Positions 25,824-36,089 are shown, numbered from the stretch's first letter. The stretch is DNA of 64,000 nucleotides from Allobosea sp. CRIB-10 (GCF_900112185.1 NZ_FOKP01000001.1:547515-611514); one strand, 5' to 3'. Notes: generated by a model not told the origin, from the sequence alone. Translations and numbers: made by a program.

Positions 25824-27461
25824 TCAGTGCGATGTCGTCGCGGCTGGCAGAGGAGCGCCTGACGCCCGCCATGTCTCGAATGTCTGAAACCGGACCCCGA
25901 TCCGGCGATAGTCGACGCGCAGATAGCCGTCCGCCCCGCGCCACACCGCTTGCGGCGCCACGCTTTGGACCTCCTGGGCGATGACGCCGACATAGGCCTT
26001 GTCGGAACCATGATAGGCGAAGCGGTACAGGCCGATCCCGTTCGCAAACCGGCCCAGCAGCTCGATATCGGTTTTCAGCGCGAGGTCGGACCGGCGTCCC
26101 CCTCCCCGCGCTCCGCCGCCTGCCCTTGCGCCGCCGCCCATGCGCGCTCCTCCGCCCATATGTCCGCCGCCCATGCGGGCTCCGCCGCCGCTGAAGCCGC
26201 CGCGTGGGGCCGATGGCCTGGGGCCGGCCATGCCGCGCGCAGCACCGGAATTGGCATAGCTCGCCCGTCCACGCTGCGATTGCAGGTTCGCGGCGCGGCC
26301 GGACTGAACATTGCCGAAGGCGCCGTCACGGGCGGGTTGGGCGGCGCGCGCGGCGGACGGGCGCTGCGCCGGTCGGCCGGCTGCGCCGCCGCCAGGACGC
26401 GACTGGCCGGGACCGGCACGGTCGCCGGCTCGCCGGTCGCCGACATTGGCGCCGGCGCCCGGGCGCTGCTCGGGACGCGGGCGGGACCCGATGTCGCCAG
26501 GGCCGCGGTCACCACCGCCGGGCCGCAGGACCTGGTCGCCGCCACGGCCACGGAAGTCCATCCGCCCCTCGCTGCCCGCGCGGATATTGTTGTTGCCGAA
26601 GCGCTGCTGGACGGCGTTGTTGCGATACTGGACGCCATGGCGATGCTGCGGATTGTGCTGCCAATGGGTCACCCGGTTGCGGTCGATATTGATGTTGTTG
26701 TTGTTCCAGTTGATGTTCCCGCCCCAGTAATTGCCGTTCCAGGCCCAGCGGCCCAGGGCGTACGCGGCGCCGAAGGCAAGTCCCGTCGCGATCACACCGG
26801 TGGCAATGTAGCCGGGAGCCGGAAAGTAATAGGGTTGCGTGTCCGTATAGGGCCATGTGCCGTAAACGACAGCCGGATCGTATTGCGGCACGTAGATCGT
26901 CTCGGGGGCCGTCGGCTCGATCGCGATGATCTGTTTGTCGTTCTCCTGACGGACCACCACCGTCTGCTGCGAGCCGGAGGACAGCTTCTTGCCTTCATGC
27001 GCGCGGGCGCGCAGGCGCTGGATGCCATCCATCAGATCAGCCTGCTGAGCCAGGACAGCGTCGCCGAGCTTTTGGGTCCAGTCGAGATTCTTGCTCAGCC
27101 TTTCGAGTACCTCGGGCGTCGCGACGAGCGCCTTGACGCTGCTGTCCCAGGGTTGCTGCTCGGCCGCTGCGGTGAGCTTATCCCCCTTGAGCTGCTTGTT
27201 GGCGGCGACCCATCGCTCGGCTTGAATCACTTCGAGCGGATAGGTCGAGGCCATCAGGATCTGGGCCACCAGCACGTCGGGATAAAGCGCTATCGGGGCG
27301 ACGAGCGCGTCGAGCTGCGCCTGGCTCAGCAGCTGCTCGCTGGGCATGGCGGTTGCCGTGGCTGCAGCTGCGGGAGGGGGCTGAGGCGCTTGTGCCTGGG
27401 CGAACGCGCGAGGGCTCAATCCGGTCGCGACGAGACAAGCCAGAGCTATGCGGAAATACAT
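25824..27461 (-). CDS. DUF3300 protein with C-terminal S74-like intramolecular chaperone domain
   Basis: A 545-residue exported protein. After a signal peptide (MYFRIALACLVATGLSPRAFAQ) comes the DUF3300 domain (LSQAQLDALVAPIALYPDVL, PLEVIQAERW, IYVPQYDPAVVYG) and a His/Asn-rich stretch (WNGNYWGGNINWNNN). A low-complexity Arg/Gly/Pro-rich linker of about 170 residues follows, then a terminal S74-type domain (SDLALKTDIELLGRF, GLYRFAYHG, YVGVIAQEVQ, GYLRVDYRRIG). The ATG at 27461 with GGGAGAGAGG before it is chosen over the upstream start. Whether the S74 domain self-cleaves cannot be told. Confidence 0.88.
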   Translation of the reverse strand: MYFRIALACLVATGLSPRAFAQAQAPQPPPAAAATATAMPSEQLLSQAQLDALVAPIALYPDVLVAQILMASTYPLEVIQAERWVAANKQLKGDKLTAAAEQQPWDSSVKALVATPEVLERLSKNLDWTQKLGDAVLAQQADLMDGIQRLRARAHEGKKLSSGSQQTVVVRQENDKQIIAIEPTAPETIYVPQYDPAVVYGTWPYTDTQPYYFPAPGYIATGVIATGLAFGAAYALGRWAWNGNYWGGNINWNNNNINIDRNRVTHWQHNPQHRHGVQYRNNAVQQRFGNNNIRAGSEGRMDFRGRGGDQVLRPGGGDRGPGDIGSRPRPEQRPGAGANVGDRRAGDRAGPGQSRPGGGAAGRPAQRPSAARAAQPARDGAFGNVQSGRAANLQSQRGRASYANSGAARGMAGPRPSAPRGGFSGGGARMGGGHMGGGARMGGGARAGGGARGGGRRSDLALKTDIELLGRFANGIGLYRFAYHGSDKAYVGVIAQEVQSVAPQAVWRGADGYLRVDYRRIGVRFQTFETWRASGAPLPAATTSH

Positions 27462-27557
27462 CGCCTCTCTCCCTGGGCAGGCAAGGCGCCAAGAATGGGT
27501 TTGAGATCCCAAGAAATTTCCTAGATATGGCAGTGTCCGGGGTGAAGTCTGTTCTTC

Positions 27558-27830
27558 TCAAAGCTTCGGCTTGCCCGCGCCCGTGCCCAAGCTCCCGCTG
27601 CGTTTTCGCTCAGCTTCCTGCAGTCGGCGGAACGCTTCAATGTTTTCTTTCCCCGCAGTCATCGCATCTTTCATCTTATTGCTATGCATCATATCGTAGT
27701 TTTCTAGCATATTATCCATCGCGCAACCGGCAGTTCTATTGCACGAGAAGGCTATATCTGATCCGACTACGACGTGGAAAACATGCAGGCCAAGGAAAAA
27801 AGCTGATCCCAGAAAGATGCTTTTGACCAT
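27558..27830 (-). CDS. small exported hypothetical protein
   Basis: A 90-residue protein starting MVKSIFLGSAFFLGLHVFHVVVG, a probable signal peptide or anchor, with GGGAGG SD at good spacing. The mature part has two Cys (FSCNRTAGCAMDN), Met-rich stretches and a Lys-rich tail. Similar short Cys/Met proteins occur beside DUF3300/DUF2950 genes, but I cannot name a family. It precedes the DUF3300 gene on the same strand. Confidence 0.65.
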   Translation of the reverse strand: MVKSIFLGSAFFLGLHVFHVVVGSDIAFSCNRTAGCAMDNMLENYDMMHSNKMKDAMTAGKENIEAFRRLQEAERKRSGSLGTGAGKPKL

Positions 27831-28114
27831 GACTTGACCTCCCGGGAACACGGCTATCTCGACGACGTCGGCGGCGATCACATCCGGTGGACCCGCGGGG
27901 CTCTACTGCCGGCTTCGTGCTTATCGAGATTGGAAGCCAATACTAGCCGATCCTGCGCGACGAGAACCTGTACCTAAGGACAATACGCCACCGGCGGTTC
28001 TTATGTTGAGTTTCCTGGACACTTAACTGCGCGCGGCCGCCGGGTTCTGAGACACCTCTTCCGACGCAATGCGGCTGCGGCACGACATTCTGCCGGTCAA
28101 GGAAAGGGCTCGAG

Positions 28115-30877
28115 ATGGCCTCCACCCTCCAGGACGCGCGCGCCATCGATCACTTCTTCTCCGCCCCGTCGGGCCGCATCGACCGCTGGCGCGACCTGCA
28201 TGCAATCGCGCGGTCATGGGCGAAGGGCGCGCAACCGAAGCAGGCCGTGACAGCCGCGCTGGACGAACTCGGTGCGATCGAGGAGTTCTACGCCTTTCCC
28301 GGCGGCGAGCTGATCGGCGCATTGCGCGAGCGGCTGAAGAACGAGGACGCAAACGGCTTCCTCGCCTTGGCCAAGCGGATTTCACTCGCGATCGTTACTA
28401 GAAACTACAAGCACGACGTCAACGAATGGCAGGCAATGGATCTCTCGCTGTCCGAGACGATCGACGTGCTGCCCTCCGCGCTCGGTGACGCGCCTTCGCA
28501 TCGCCCCTATTTCGAGATGCTTGTAGTGACGCCGGCGCCTGCCGGACGCTGGGCCCATATGGCTGCCGAGTTCCGTCGGCTGCGGCGGTCCGAGGACGCA
28601 TTCATCTACGAAGCGGTTCTGGTCGGCAGCCTCGAGGACGCGATCTGCGCGGCCGTGTTGAACCCCGACATTGCGGCTGTCGCGATCTACGAAGGCTTTG
28701 CCCTGCGCTCGGCCCATGATGCGCCCGTGCTGCGCAGCGTGCTCGCGGCGCAGCAGCCCTTGCTCGACAAGGTCGACGAAGCCGATCTGGCCCTGCGGCT
28801 GGCGGCGGGCCTGAAGGCGATCCGGCCGGAGCTAGACATCTATCTGCTCTCGGACCGGCGCGTCGAGAAGCTCGCCGGTGATCCGCGAGCGGCGATGATT
28901 CGTCGTGTGATGTATCAGATCGAGGAGCCGCTCGAGCTGCACCTCTCGGTGCAGGAAGGGATCAAGGCCCGCTTCGAGACGCCCTTCTTCGACAATCTCA
29001 AGCTCTATGCGCAAAGGCCGATCGGCACTTTCCACGCGCTTCCGATCGCGCGCGGCAAATCGGTGTTCCGTTCGCCGTGGATCCGCGACATGGGGCAGTT
29101 TTACGGCATCAACCTCTTCCTGGCCGAGAGCAGCGCCACCACCGGCGGCCTCGACAGCCTTCTGGAGCCGACTGGCAACATCAAGCGGGCGCAGGACATG
29201 GCGGCGCGTGCCTTCGGCGCCGAGCAGGTGTTCTTCGTCACCAACGGTACCAGCACCTCGAACAAGATGGTGCTGCAGGCGCTGATCGCGCCCGGCGACA
29301 TCGTCATCCTCGACCGCAACTGTCACAAATCGCACCATTACGGGCTGGTGCTGAGCGGGGCCCAGCCCTTCTACGTCGAGGCGTTCCCGATGGTGGAATT
29401 CTCGATGTACGGCGCCGTGCCGCTGCGCACGATCAAGCAGGCTCTGCTCGACCTCGAGGCGGAAGGCCGGCTTGACCGGGTCAAGATGGTCGACCTGACC
29501 AACTGCACCTTCGACGGCCACATCTACAACACCCGGCGCGTGATGGAGGAATGCCTCGCCATCAAGCCGGATTTGATCTTCCTCTGGGACGAGGCCTGGT
29601 TTGGCTTCGCCCGCTGGTCGCCCTTCCTGCGCCCACGCACCGCGATGGGAGCGGCCGCCGATATCGAGGCCTGGATCCGCGATCCCGCTTCGATCGTCCA
29701 GTACGAACGGCAGCGCAAGGAACTCGGCAGCAAGCCGTCGATCGACAAGCTGCTGGACACCCGCCTGGTGCCCGATCCGCGCGCGGTGCGGCTGCGTGTC
29801 TACCAGACCAACTCCACCCATAAGTCGATGTCGGCGATCCGGCAGGGCTCGATGGTCCTGGTCAAGGATGTCGACTTCCACAAGGTCGAGGCGCAGTTCC
29901 ACGAGGCGGTGTTCACCCATGCCTCGACCAGCCCGAACCAGCAGCTCATCGCCAGCCTCGATGTCGCCCGCCGCCAGATGGAGCTCGAGGGCTACGGCCT
30001 GGTCATGAACGCGATCGAGGTGGCGCTCGACATCCGGCGCGAGGTCGCGATCCACCCGCTGATCTCGAAATATTTCCGAATCGTCGGCGCCGACGGGATG
30101 GTGCCGAAGGAATACCGTAGCAGCGGCTTCATCGATTTCCTCGCGCCTGACACCCGCTGGGACAATCAGCTGCGCAGCATGCGGGAGGACGAGTTCTGCC
30201 TCGATCCAACCCGCATGACCCTGGTCTGCGGCACGGCCGGCTTCGACGGCACGAGCTTCAAGGGGCTGCTCGCCGCCCAATACAACATCCAGGTCAATAA
30301 GACCTCGCGAAACTCGGTCCTGCTGCAGTCGAACATCAACAACACGCGCAGCGATGTCGCGTTGCTGATCAGCGTCCTGCTCAAGATCAGCAACGAGATC
30401 GAGGCGCGGCTGCAGCGCGGCGGGGAAGCGGAGCAAAGCGCGTTCGCCGCCCGCGTTCACGCCCTGATGAACGACGTGCCCGATCTGCCGAACTTCAGTC
30501 ATTTCCACGACGCCTTCCGCGCCGATGCCGGCGAGACGACCCCGGAAGGCGATATCCGAAGCGCCTTCTTCGCCGCTTATGCCGAGGAGCAGTGCGAATA
30601 TCTCCGCATCGACAGCCCGGACTGCAACCGCCGGATCGAGAAGGGGCCGGCGCTGATCTCGGCGAACTTCGTGATCCCGTATCCGCCCGGCTTCCCCATC
30701 CTGGTGCCGGGACAGGTGGTGACACACGAAACGATCACCTTCATGCGCAAGCTCGATGTGAAGGAGATCCACGGCTACGAGAAGGCAAAAGGTCTCAAGC
30801 TGCTGAAGTCGGACGCGCTTCTTAGCAAGAAAACCCGCGTTACCGGCAACGGCCGAAAGAAATCGCAGGCGGCATAG
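28115..30877 (+). CDS. Orn/Lys/Arg-type (fold I) PLP decarboxylase, long form
   Basis: A 920-residue enzyme, longer than the usual 700-760 residues of inducible Orn/Lys/Arg decarboxylases; the extra length lies mainly before the PLP domain. Typical motifs are FVTNGTSTSNKMVLQALI, DRNCHKSHHYG, the Asp-containing LIFLWDEAWFGFARW, the PLP Lys570 in NSTHKSMSAIRQGS, and the C-terminal YPPGFPILVPGQVV. Amino-acid decarboxylation consumes a cytoplasmic proton, and the next gene is an AspT-type exchanger, so export of the amine or exchange of the product is likely (inference). The substrate cannot be decided from sequence. A GGAAAGG SD precedes the ATG. Confidence 0.88.
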   Translation: MASTLQDARAIDHFFSAPSGRIDRWRDLHAIARSWAKGAQPKQAVTAALDELGAIEEFYAFPGGELIGALRERLKNEDANGFLALAKRISLAIVTRNYKHDVNEWQAMDLSLSETIDVLPSALGDAPSHRPYFEMLVVTPAPAGRWAHMAAEFRRLRRSEDAFIYEAVLVGSLEDAICAAVLNPDIAAVAIYEGFALRSAHDAPVLRSVLAAQQPLLDKVDEADLALRLAAGLKAIRPELDIYLLSDRRVEKLAGDPRAAMIRRVMYQIEEPLELHLSVQEGIKARFETPFFDNLKLYAQRPIGTFHALPIARGKSVFRSPWIRDMGQFYGINLFLAESSATTGGLDSLLEPTGNIKRAQDMAARAFGAEQVFFVTNGTSTSNKMVLQALIAPGDIVILDRNCHKSHHYGLVLSGAQPFYVEAFPMVEFSMYGAVPLRTIKQALLDLEAEGRLDRVKMVDLTNCTFDGHIYNTRRVMEECLAIKPDLIFLWDEAWFGFARWSPFLRPRTAMGAAADIEAWIRDPASIVQYERQRKELGSKPSIDKLLDTRLVPDPRAVRLRVYQTNSTHKSMSAIRQGSMVLVKDVDFHKVEAQFHEAVFTHASTSPNQQLIASLDVARRQMELEGYGLVMNAIEVALDIRREVAIHPLISKYFRIVGADGMVPKEYRSSGFIDFLAPDTRWDNQLRSMREDEFCLDPTRMTLVCGTAGFDGTSFKGLLAAQYNIQVNKTSRNSVLLQSNINNTRSDVALLISVLLKISNEIEARLQRGGEAEQSAFAARVHALMNDVPDLPNFSHFHDAFRADAGETTPEGDIRSAFFAAYAEEQCEYLRIDSPDCNRRIEKGPALISANFVIPYPPGFPILVPGQVVTHETITFMRKLDVKEIHGYEKAKGLKLLKSDALLSKKTRVTGNGRKKSQAA

Positions 30878-30916
30878 TCAGCGCGTAGGCCCTGAACACT
30901 GAAGTGAGGGATCGTC

Positions 30917-32608
30917 ATGTTCGACTGGTTCGTCAGCACATTGCGCAGCTACCCTGAGATTGCACTCTTTCTGTCACTCGCCATCGGCTATTACGTCGGC
31001 GGCTTCGCCTATAAAGGCTTCAGCCTCGGCGCGGTCACATCGACGCTCATCGCCGCGGTGATCATCGGTCAGCTCGGCATCACGATCTCAGGGAACGTCA
31101 AGTCGACCTTCTTCCTGATGTTCCTGTTCGCGGTCGGCTACGGCGTCGGGCCGCAATTCGTCCGGGGCATCGCCAAGGATGGTGCCCCTCAGGCTGTGTT
31201 CGCGGTCCTCGTGACGGTGTTCTGCCTTGCGGTCCCCGTCATCATCGCAAAATTCGCGGGCTATCATCCAGGCTATGCCGCTGGCCTCTATGCCGGCACG
31301 CAGACGATCTCGGCCTCGATGGGTCTGGCGACCGATGCGATTAACCGCCTGGGGCTCTCTCCCGAACAGACCAAGGAATATCTCGACGCCATGCCGGTCG
31401 CCTATGCGGTGACCTATATCTTCGGCACGGTCGGCTCTGCCATGGTGCTGGCGCTACTTGGGCCGAAGCTCCTTGGCATCGATCTCGTCCAGGCCTGCAA
31501 GGACTATGAAGCGAGGCTGGGCGGCGGCAAGGAGATCGGTGGGCCGGGCTCCGCCTGGCGTCGCTTCGAGCTGCGCGCCTTCCGCTTGCGGGAGGGCGCC
31601 AAGGTCGCCGGCATGCGCGCTGCGGAAGCCGAGGCCCTGGTGCCGGACGCCCGCGTCTTCGTCGAGCGCATCCGCCGCAACGGGGTCGTCGAAGATGCCA
31701 CCGCCGACACGATCCTGCAGGAAGGGGACGTCATCGCACTGGCCGGGCCGCGCGAGACCCTCGTCAACCTGATAGGCCAGAACGCCGACGAGGTCGAGGA
31801 TCCCGAGCTGCTCGATCTGAAGGCAGAGGGCATCGACATCTACGTCACTAGCAAGGATGTCGACGGTAAGACCCTGACCGAGCTGTCGCATTTGCCGACG
31901 GCGCGCGGCGTCTTTCTCCGCAAGATCGTTCGTGGCGCAACCGCGGTCAGCATCCCGATCCTGCCGGAAACGGTGATCCACCGCGGCGACATCCTCACCG
32001 TCGTCGGTCGCACGCAGGACATCGCTGCGGTCTCCAAGGCCCTGGGGCATGCAGATCGTCCGAGCGATGTGGCGGACGTTGCTTTCATCGGCGGCGCCAT
32101 CGTGCTCGGCGCCCTGATCGGTGCGATCGTCTTCAACGTGGCAGGCGTTCCGCTGACGCTGTCGACGGCCGGGGGTGCGCTGATCTCCGGCCTGGTCTTC
32201 GGCTGGCTGCGTTCGGTGCGCCCGTTCTTCGGCCGCATTCCGAGCTCGACCGTCTGGTTCATGAATTCGGTCGGCCTCAACATGTTCATCGCGGTCGTCG
32301 GCATCTCGGCCGGTCCAGGCTTCGTCAAGGGCCTCCAGACCCAGGGCGTCGGCCTCTTCCTCTGGGGTGCGCTCGCCACGACGATCCCGCTGATCCTGGC
32401 CATGTTCGCCGGCAAGTACATCTTCCGCTTCGACCCGGCGATCCTGCTCGGCGCCTGCGCCGGCGCCCGCACCACGACGGCTGCGCTCGGCATGGTCTGC
32501 GAGACCGCCAAGAGCCAGGTTCCGGCCCTCGGCTACACTGTGACCTATGCCGTCGGAAACACGCTGCTCACGATCTGGGGCATGGTTATCATCATGCTCA
32601 TGACCTAG
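30917..32608 (+). CDS. aspartate:alanine exchanger family transporter (AspT-like), copy 1
   Basis: A 563-residue inner-membrane protein of the AAEx family: N-terminal helix bundle ([20 protein letters not shown]), two central cytoplasmic TrkA-C domains (about residues 205-375), then a second helix bundle ending in the signature [16 protein letters not shown] and [13 protein letters not shown]. In the founding example AspT imports aspartate and exports alanine, making proton motive force with aspartate 4-decarboxylase. It lies 39 bases after the Orn/Lys/Arg-type decarboxylase and 49 before aspartate 4-decarboxylase, so it could serve either. Confidence 0.92.
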   Translation: MFDWFVSTLRSYPEIALFLSLAIGYYVGGFAYKGFSLGAVTSTLIAAVIIGQLGITISGNVKSTFFLMFLFAVGYGVGPQFVRGIAKDGAPQAVFAVLVTVFCLAVPVIIAKFAGYHPGYAAGLYAGTQTISASMGLATDAINRLGLSPEQTKEYLDAMPVAYAVTYIFGTVGSAMVLALLGPKLLGIDLVQACKDYEARLGGGKEIGGPGSAWRRFELRAFRLREGAKVAGMRAAEAEALVPDARVFVERIRRNGVVEDATADTILQEGDVIALAGPRETLVNLIGQNADEVEDPELLDLKAEGIDIYVTSKDVDGKTLTELSHLPTARGVFLRKIVRGATAVSIPILPETVIHRGDILTVVGRTQDIAAVSKALGHADRPSDVADVAFIGGAIVLGALIGAIVFNVAGVPLTLSTAGGALISGLVFGWLRSVRPFFGRIPSSTVWFMNSVGLNMFIAVVGISAGPGFVKGLQTQGVGLFLWGALATTIPLILAMFAGKYIFRFDPAILLGACAGARTTTAALGMVCETAKSQVPALGYTVTYAVGNTLLTIWGMVIIMLMT

Positions 32609-32657
32609 CCGACCACGTCATAACTCCTTGAAACAACGCAAATTTCGGAGAAATGTC

Positions 32658-34307
32658 ATGGATCCTGTCACTCTGCGCAGCTTCGAGAAGCTCAGCCCTT
32701 TCGAGATCAAGGACGAGTTGATCCGACTCGCCAAATTGACTGCTCAGAACTCGTCGATCGCGATGCTCAATGCCGGGCGCGGGAACCCGAACTGGGTCGC
32801 GACGACGCCGCGCGAAGGCTTCTTTCTGCTTGGCCAGTTCGCGATCACCGAGAGCCGGCGGGTAATGAGCAAGCCGGCCGGGATTGGCGGCATGCCGAAG
32901 GCCGACGGCATCGCCGCGCGGCTCGACGATTGGCTCGCGGACCACAGCGGCACGCCGGGCGCCGGCTTCCTCAAGGACATGGTCGCCTTCGCGGTCAAGA
33001 AGTTCGACTTCAAGCCCGACGCCTTCGTGCATGAGCTGGTCGACTCGATCATCGGCGACAACTATCCGGTGCCGGACCGGATGCTCGTCCACAACGAGCG
33101 CGTCGTGCACGAATACCTGATGTGGGCGATGTGCGGCGAGCCGCGCCCCTCCGGCCAGTTCGATCTCTACGCCGTCGAGGGTGGCACAGCGGCGATGTGC
33201 TATCTTTTCAAGTCGCTGAAGGCCAATCGCCTGCTCAACGCCGGCGACACCATCGCGCTGGCGACGCCGATCTTCACCCCCTATCTCGAAATGCCCCATC
33301 TTGAGGATTACGGCCTCGATGTGATCTCGGTCGCGGCACCGCAGGAGAACCGCTTCCAATTCACCGACGAGGAGCTGAAGAAGCTCGAGGACCCGAAGGT
33401 GAAGGCGTTCTTCGTGGTGAATCCGGGCAATCCCTATGCGGTCGCGCTCAGCGAACAGACCATCGCCAAGATCGTCAAGCTGGTCGAGACCAAGCGTCCC
33501 GATCTCCTGATCCTGACCGACGACGTCTACGGCACATTCGTCCCGGGCTTCCGCAGCCTGCTCGGTGCCCTGCCGCGCAACACCATCGGCGTCTATTCAT
33601 ACTCGAAGTATTTCGGCTGCACCGGCTGGCGGCTCGGCGTCATCGCTGTCCATCGCGAAAACATCTTCGACAAAGTCATCGCCAACCACCCGGAGAAAAC
33701 GCTGGCAATACTCGACAAGCGCTATGGGCCGCTGACGCTCAAGCCGCGCGAGATGAAGCTGATCGATCGCATCGTGGCCGACAGCCGCGACATCGCGCTC
33801 AACCACACCGCCGGCCTCTCCTTGCCGCAGCAGGTGATGATGACGCTGTTCTCGCTGTCAGAACTGATGGACGAGGCCAAGCTCTACCAGAAGACCTGCA
33901 TGGAGATCGTCAACAACCGGGCGCAGAAGATGATCGAAGGGCTCGGCATCGAGGTACCGGAGAACGTCCTGCACGACCGCTATTACGGGCTCGTCGATTT
34001 CGAATTCTGGGCCAACAAATATGTCGGCCCGGAAGTCGTCGCCTATATGAAGAAGAATATCCATCCGCTCGACATCGTCTTCCGCCTGGCGGAGGACCAC
34101 GGCATCGTCCTGCTCAACGGTGGCGGCTTCCACGCGCCGGACTGGTCGGTCCGCGTCTCCTTCGCCAACCTCGACGACGAGGTCTACGGCCAGATCGGCC
34201 GGGCGACACGCGCGGTCGCGCGCGGATATCGTCAGGCGTTCGAAGCTTACAAGCTCGCGCTGGCCGAGGCTGCAAGGCGGACGCCAGCACCGGCGCCCGG
34301 CGAATAG
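32658..34307 (+). CDS. asdA: aspartate 4-decarboxylase (bifunctional aspartate transaminase)
   Basis: A 549-residue PLP enzyme of the AsdA family, which converts L-aspartate to L-alanine and CO2. Characteristic parts are MLNAGRGNPNWVATTPREGF near the N-terminus, the HNERVVHEYL region, FFVVNPGNPYAVALS, LTDDVYGTFVPGF and the PLP-binding Lys317 in YSYSKYFGCTGWRLG. Length matches the family (about 530-550). The ATG at 32658 with CGGAG upstream is preferred to the ATG 10 codons earlier. It is sandwiched between two AspT-type exchangers, the classical partner. Confidence 0.95.
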   Translation: MDPVTLRSFEKLSPFEIKDELIRLAKLTAQNSSIAMLNAGRGNPNWVATTPREGFFLLGQFAITESRRVMSKPAGIGGMPKADGIAARLDDWLADHSGTPGAGFLKDMVAFAVKKFDFKPDAFVHELVDSIIGDNYPVPDRMLVHNERVVHEYLMWAMCGEPRPSGQFDLYAVEGGTAAMCYLFKSLKANRLLNAGDTIALATPIFTPYLEMPHLEDYGLDVISVAAPQENRFQFTDEELKKLEDPKVKAFFVVNPGNPYAVALSEQTIAKIVKLVETKRPDLLILTDDVYGTFVPGFRSLLGALPRNTIGVYSYSKYFGCTGWRLGVIAVHRENIFDKVIANHPEKTLAILDKRYGPLTLKPREMKLIDRIVADSRDIALNHTAGLSLPQQVMMTLFSLSELMDEAKLYQKTCMEIVNNRAQKMIEGLGIEVPENVLHDRYYGLVDFEFWANKYVGPEVVAYMKKNIHPLDIVFRLAEDHGIVLLNGGGFHAPDWSVRVSFANLDDEVYGQIGRATRAVARGYRQAFEAYKLALAEAARRTPAPAPGE

Positions 34308-34403
34308 TCGGAGCATCGACGCGTGACGGCGGCAGAGCCGCCGCTAGATCTGGTGGGTCGGGCCTCCACCGGTCCACGGCACCCGTGTCTCGACGAGGCG
34401 GCC

Positions 34404-36089
34404 ATGAGCTATATCGCGAACGCGCTGCGTGAGAATCCGGAACTTGCGATCTTCCTCACCATCGCCGTCGGGTTCATGATCGGCAGGCTGAAGTTCGGCA
34501 GCTTCAGCCTCGGCATCGTCGTCGGTTGCCTCTTGGCCGGCGTCTTGATCGGGCAGCTCGACATCAAGGTCCCGCCGCTGGTCAAGACGGTCTTCTTCGA
34601 CCTGTTCCTTTTCACCACGGGCTATAAGGTGGGGCCGCAATTCTTCCGGGCCCTGAAGCGGGACGCCTTCCCGCAAATGGCCCTGACGGTCGTTCTTTGC
34701 GTGACCTGCCTGCTCACGGCGCTCGGCTTCGCGAAGCTGCTCGACTATGACATCGGCACCGCTGCCGGCCTGCTCGCCGGAGCCTTCTCGGAATCGACCG
34801 TGATCGGTACGGCCGGCGAGGCGATCCAGCGCCTCGACCTTCCGCAATCCGAGCGGACGACGCTAGTCAACAATATTCCGATCGCCTATGCCGTGACTTA
34901 TCTCGTCGGAACGGCCTCGCTCGTCTGGTTCCTACCCAAAATCGGGCCGAAGCTGATGCGCGTCGACCTGAAGGCGGTTGCAGCCGAGGCGCGGTCCCAG
35001 TCGGTCGCAGCGGTCGCCGACGTCGAGGGCGTGATCTCGGCGGCGCGCCTGTTCGACGTCCGGGCCTATCGGGTGACGAGCCCGGCGCTGGTCGGCAAAA
35101 CCTTCGCGGAGCTGGAAGCTCTGCCGAAGGCGTCGCGGGTCTTCGCTTTGCGCGGACGCAGCGGCAACATGGTCTTCGACTCGGCGTCCGCCCACAAGCT
35201 CCAGGCAGGAGATGTCATCGCGGTTATCGCCCGATACGAGGTCCACGCCGCGCGAGGGGACGTCATCGGACCGGAGGTTAGCGATCCCGAGCTGCTCGAC
35301 ATACCGCTCGAAACGCTCGACGTCGTTGTGACGAATCGCGACTTCGACGGAAAGTCCCTAGCCGAGCTGGCCGAAGCCAAGTTCGCACGCGGCGTCTTTC
35401 TGGCCAAGCTGACACGATCGGGTCTCGCCATGCCGGTCGCCGCAACGACGCAGGTCAACCGCGGCGACGTCATGTCGCTCGTCGGTCCCTTGACCGAGGT
35501 GGAACGCGCAGCGGCCGAGATCGGCTATCCCGATAGGCGCACGACGGCGACGGACATGGTCTTTGTCGGACTCGGAATCTTCCTTGGCGGCCTGTTTGGC
35601 CTGTTGTCGGTCGTTGTCTGGGGCGTGCCCCTGACGTTGACGGCCAGCGGCGGCGCCCTGCTCATGGGACTGATTTTCGGCTGGTTGCGTTCTGCCTACC
35701 CATTGTTTGGTCGCATCCCCGAGCCGGCGATCTGGGTCTTCGATACGCTGGGCCTGTGCATGTTCATCGGCATCGTCGGCTTGAGCGCCGGGCCGAGCTT
35801 CGTCTCGGGGCTGAGCACGACCGGGCCCAGTCTTGTCGCGGTAGGCCTGGTCTCCGCGCTGCTGCCGCACACGATCGGTATCCTGTTCGGCCGTTACGTG
35901 CTGAAGATGGATCCGCTCATCGTCCTGGGCGCCTGCGCCGGGGCAGGCACGATCACCGCCGCATTGCGGGCAGTTCAGGACGAGGCGCAGAGCAGCATTC
36001 CGGCACTCGGCTATACGGTGCCCTACGCGATCGGCAACATTCTGCTGACGGCCTGGGGCCCCGTGCTCGTCGCCCTGATGTCGATCTGA
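34404..36089 (+). CDS. aspartate:alanine exchanger family transporter (AspT-like), copy 2
   Basis: A 561-residue AAEx-family exchanger with the same layout as copy 1: LAIFLTIAVGFMIGRLKFGSF, two TrkA-C domains, and the closing signature LGACAGAGTITAALRAV and GYTVPYAIGNILL. The ATG at 34404 has GAGG before it and fits the family N-terminus. Copy 2 differs from copy 1 at the signature (GAG for GAR, I for T), which may reflect different substrates. It closes a run of four co-directional genes. Confidence 0.92.
   Translation: MSYIANALRENPELAIFLTIAVGFMIGRLKFGSFSLGIVVGCLLAGVLIGQLDIKVPPLVKTVFFDLFLFTTGYKVGPQFFRALKRDAFPQMALTVVLCVTCLLTALGFAKLLDYDIGTAAGLLAGAFSESTVIGTAGEAIQRLDLPQSERTTLVNNIPIAYAVTYLVGTASLVWFLPKIGPKLMRVDLKAVAAEARSQSVAAVADVEGVISAARLFDVRAYRVTSPALVGKTFAELEALPKASRVFALRGRSGNMVFDSASAHKLQAGDVIAVIARYEVHAARGDVIGPEVSDPELLDIPLETLDVVVTNRDFDGKSLAELAEAKFARGVFLAKLTRSGLAMPVAATTQVNRGDVMSLVGPLTEVERAAAEIGYPDRRTTATDMVFVGLGIFLGGLFGLLSVVVWGVPLTLTASGGALLMGLIFGWLRSAYPLFGRIPEPAIWVFDTLGLCMFIGIVGLSAGPSFVSGLSTTGPSLVAVGLVSALLPHTIGILFGRYVLKMDPLIVLGACAGAGTITAALRAVQDEAQSSIPALGYTVPYAIGNILLTAWGPVLVALMSI

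Noticed and set aside
26100..26600. Repetitive GC-rich DNA suspected as CRISPR or tandem repeat
   Set aside because: It is the low-complexity Arg/Gly/Pro linker of the DUF3300 protein; no regular repeat-spacer pattern.
25950..27524. 524-codon plus-strand ORF opposite the DUF3300 gene
   Set aside because: Antisense of a conserved gene; composition (Ala/Arg/Gly/Val-rich) and lack of motifs are typical of shadows.
28832..30772. 646-codon minus-strand ORF opposite the large decarboxylase
   Set aside because: High-GC antisense shadow; the plus strand carries full PLP-enzyme motifs and the antisense protein is His/Asp/Arg-rich low complexity.
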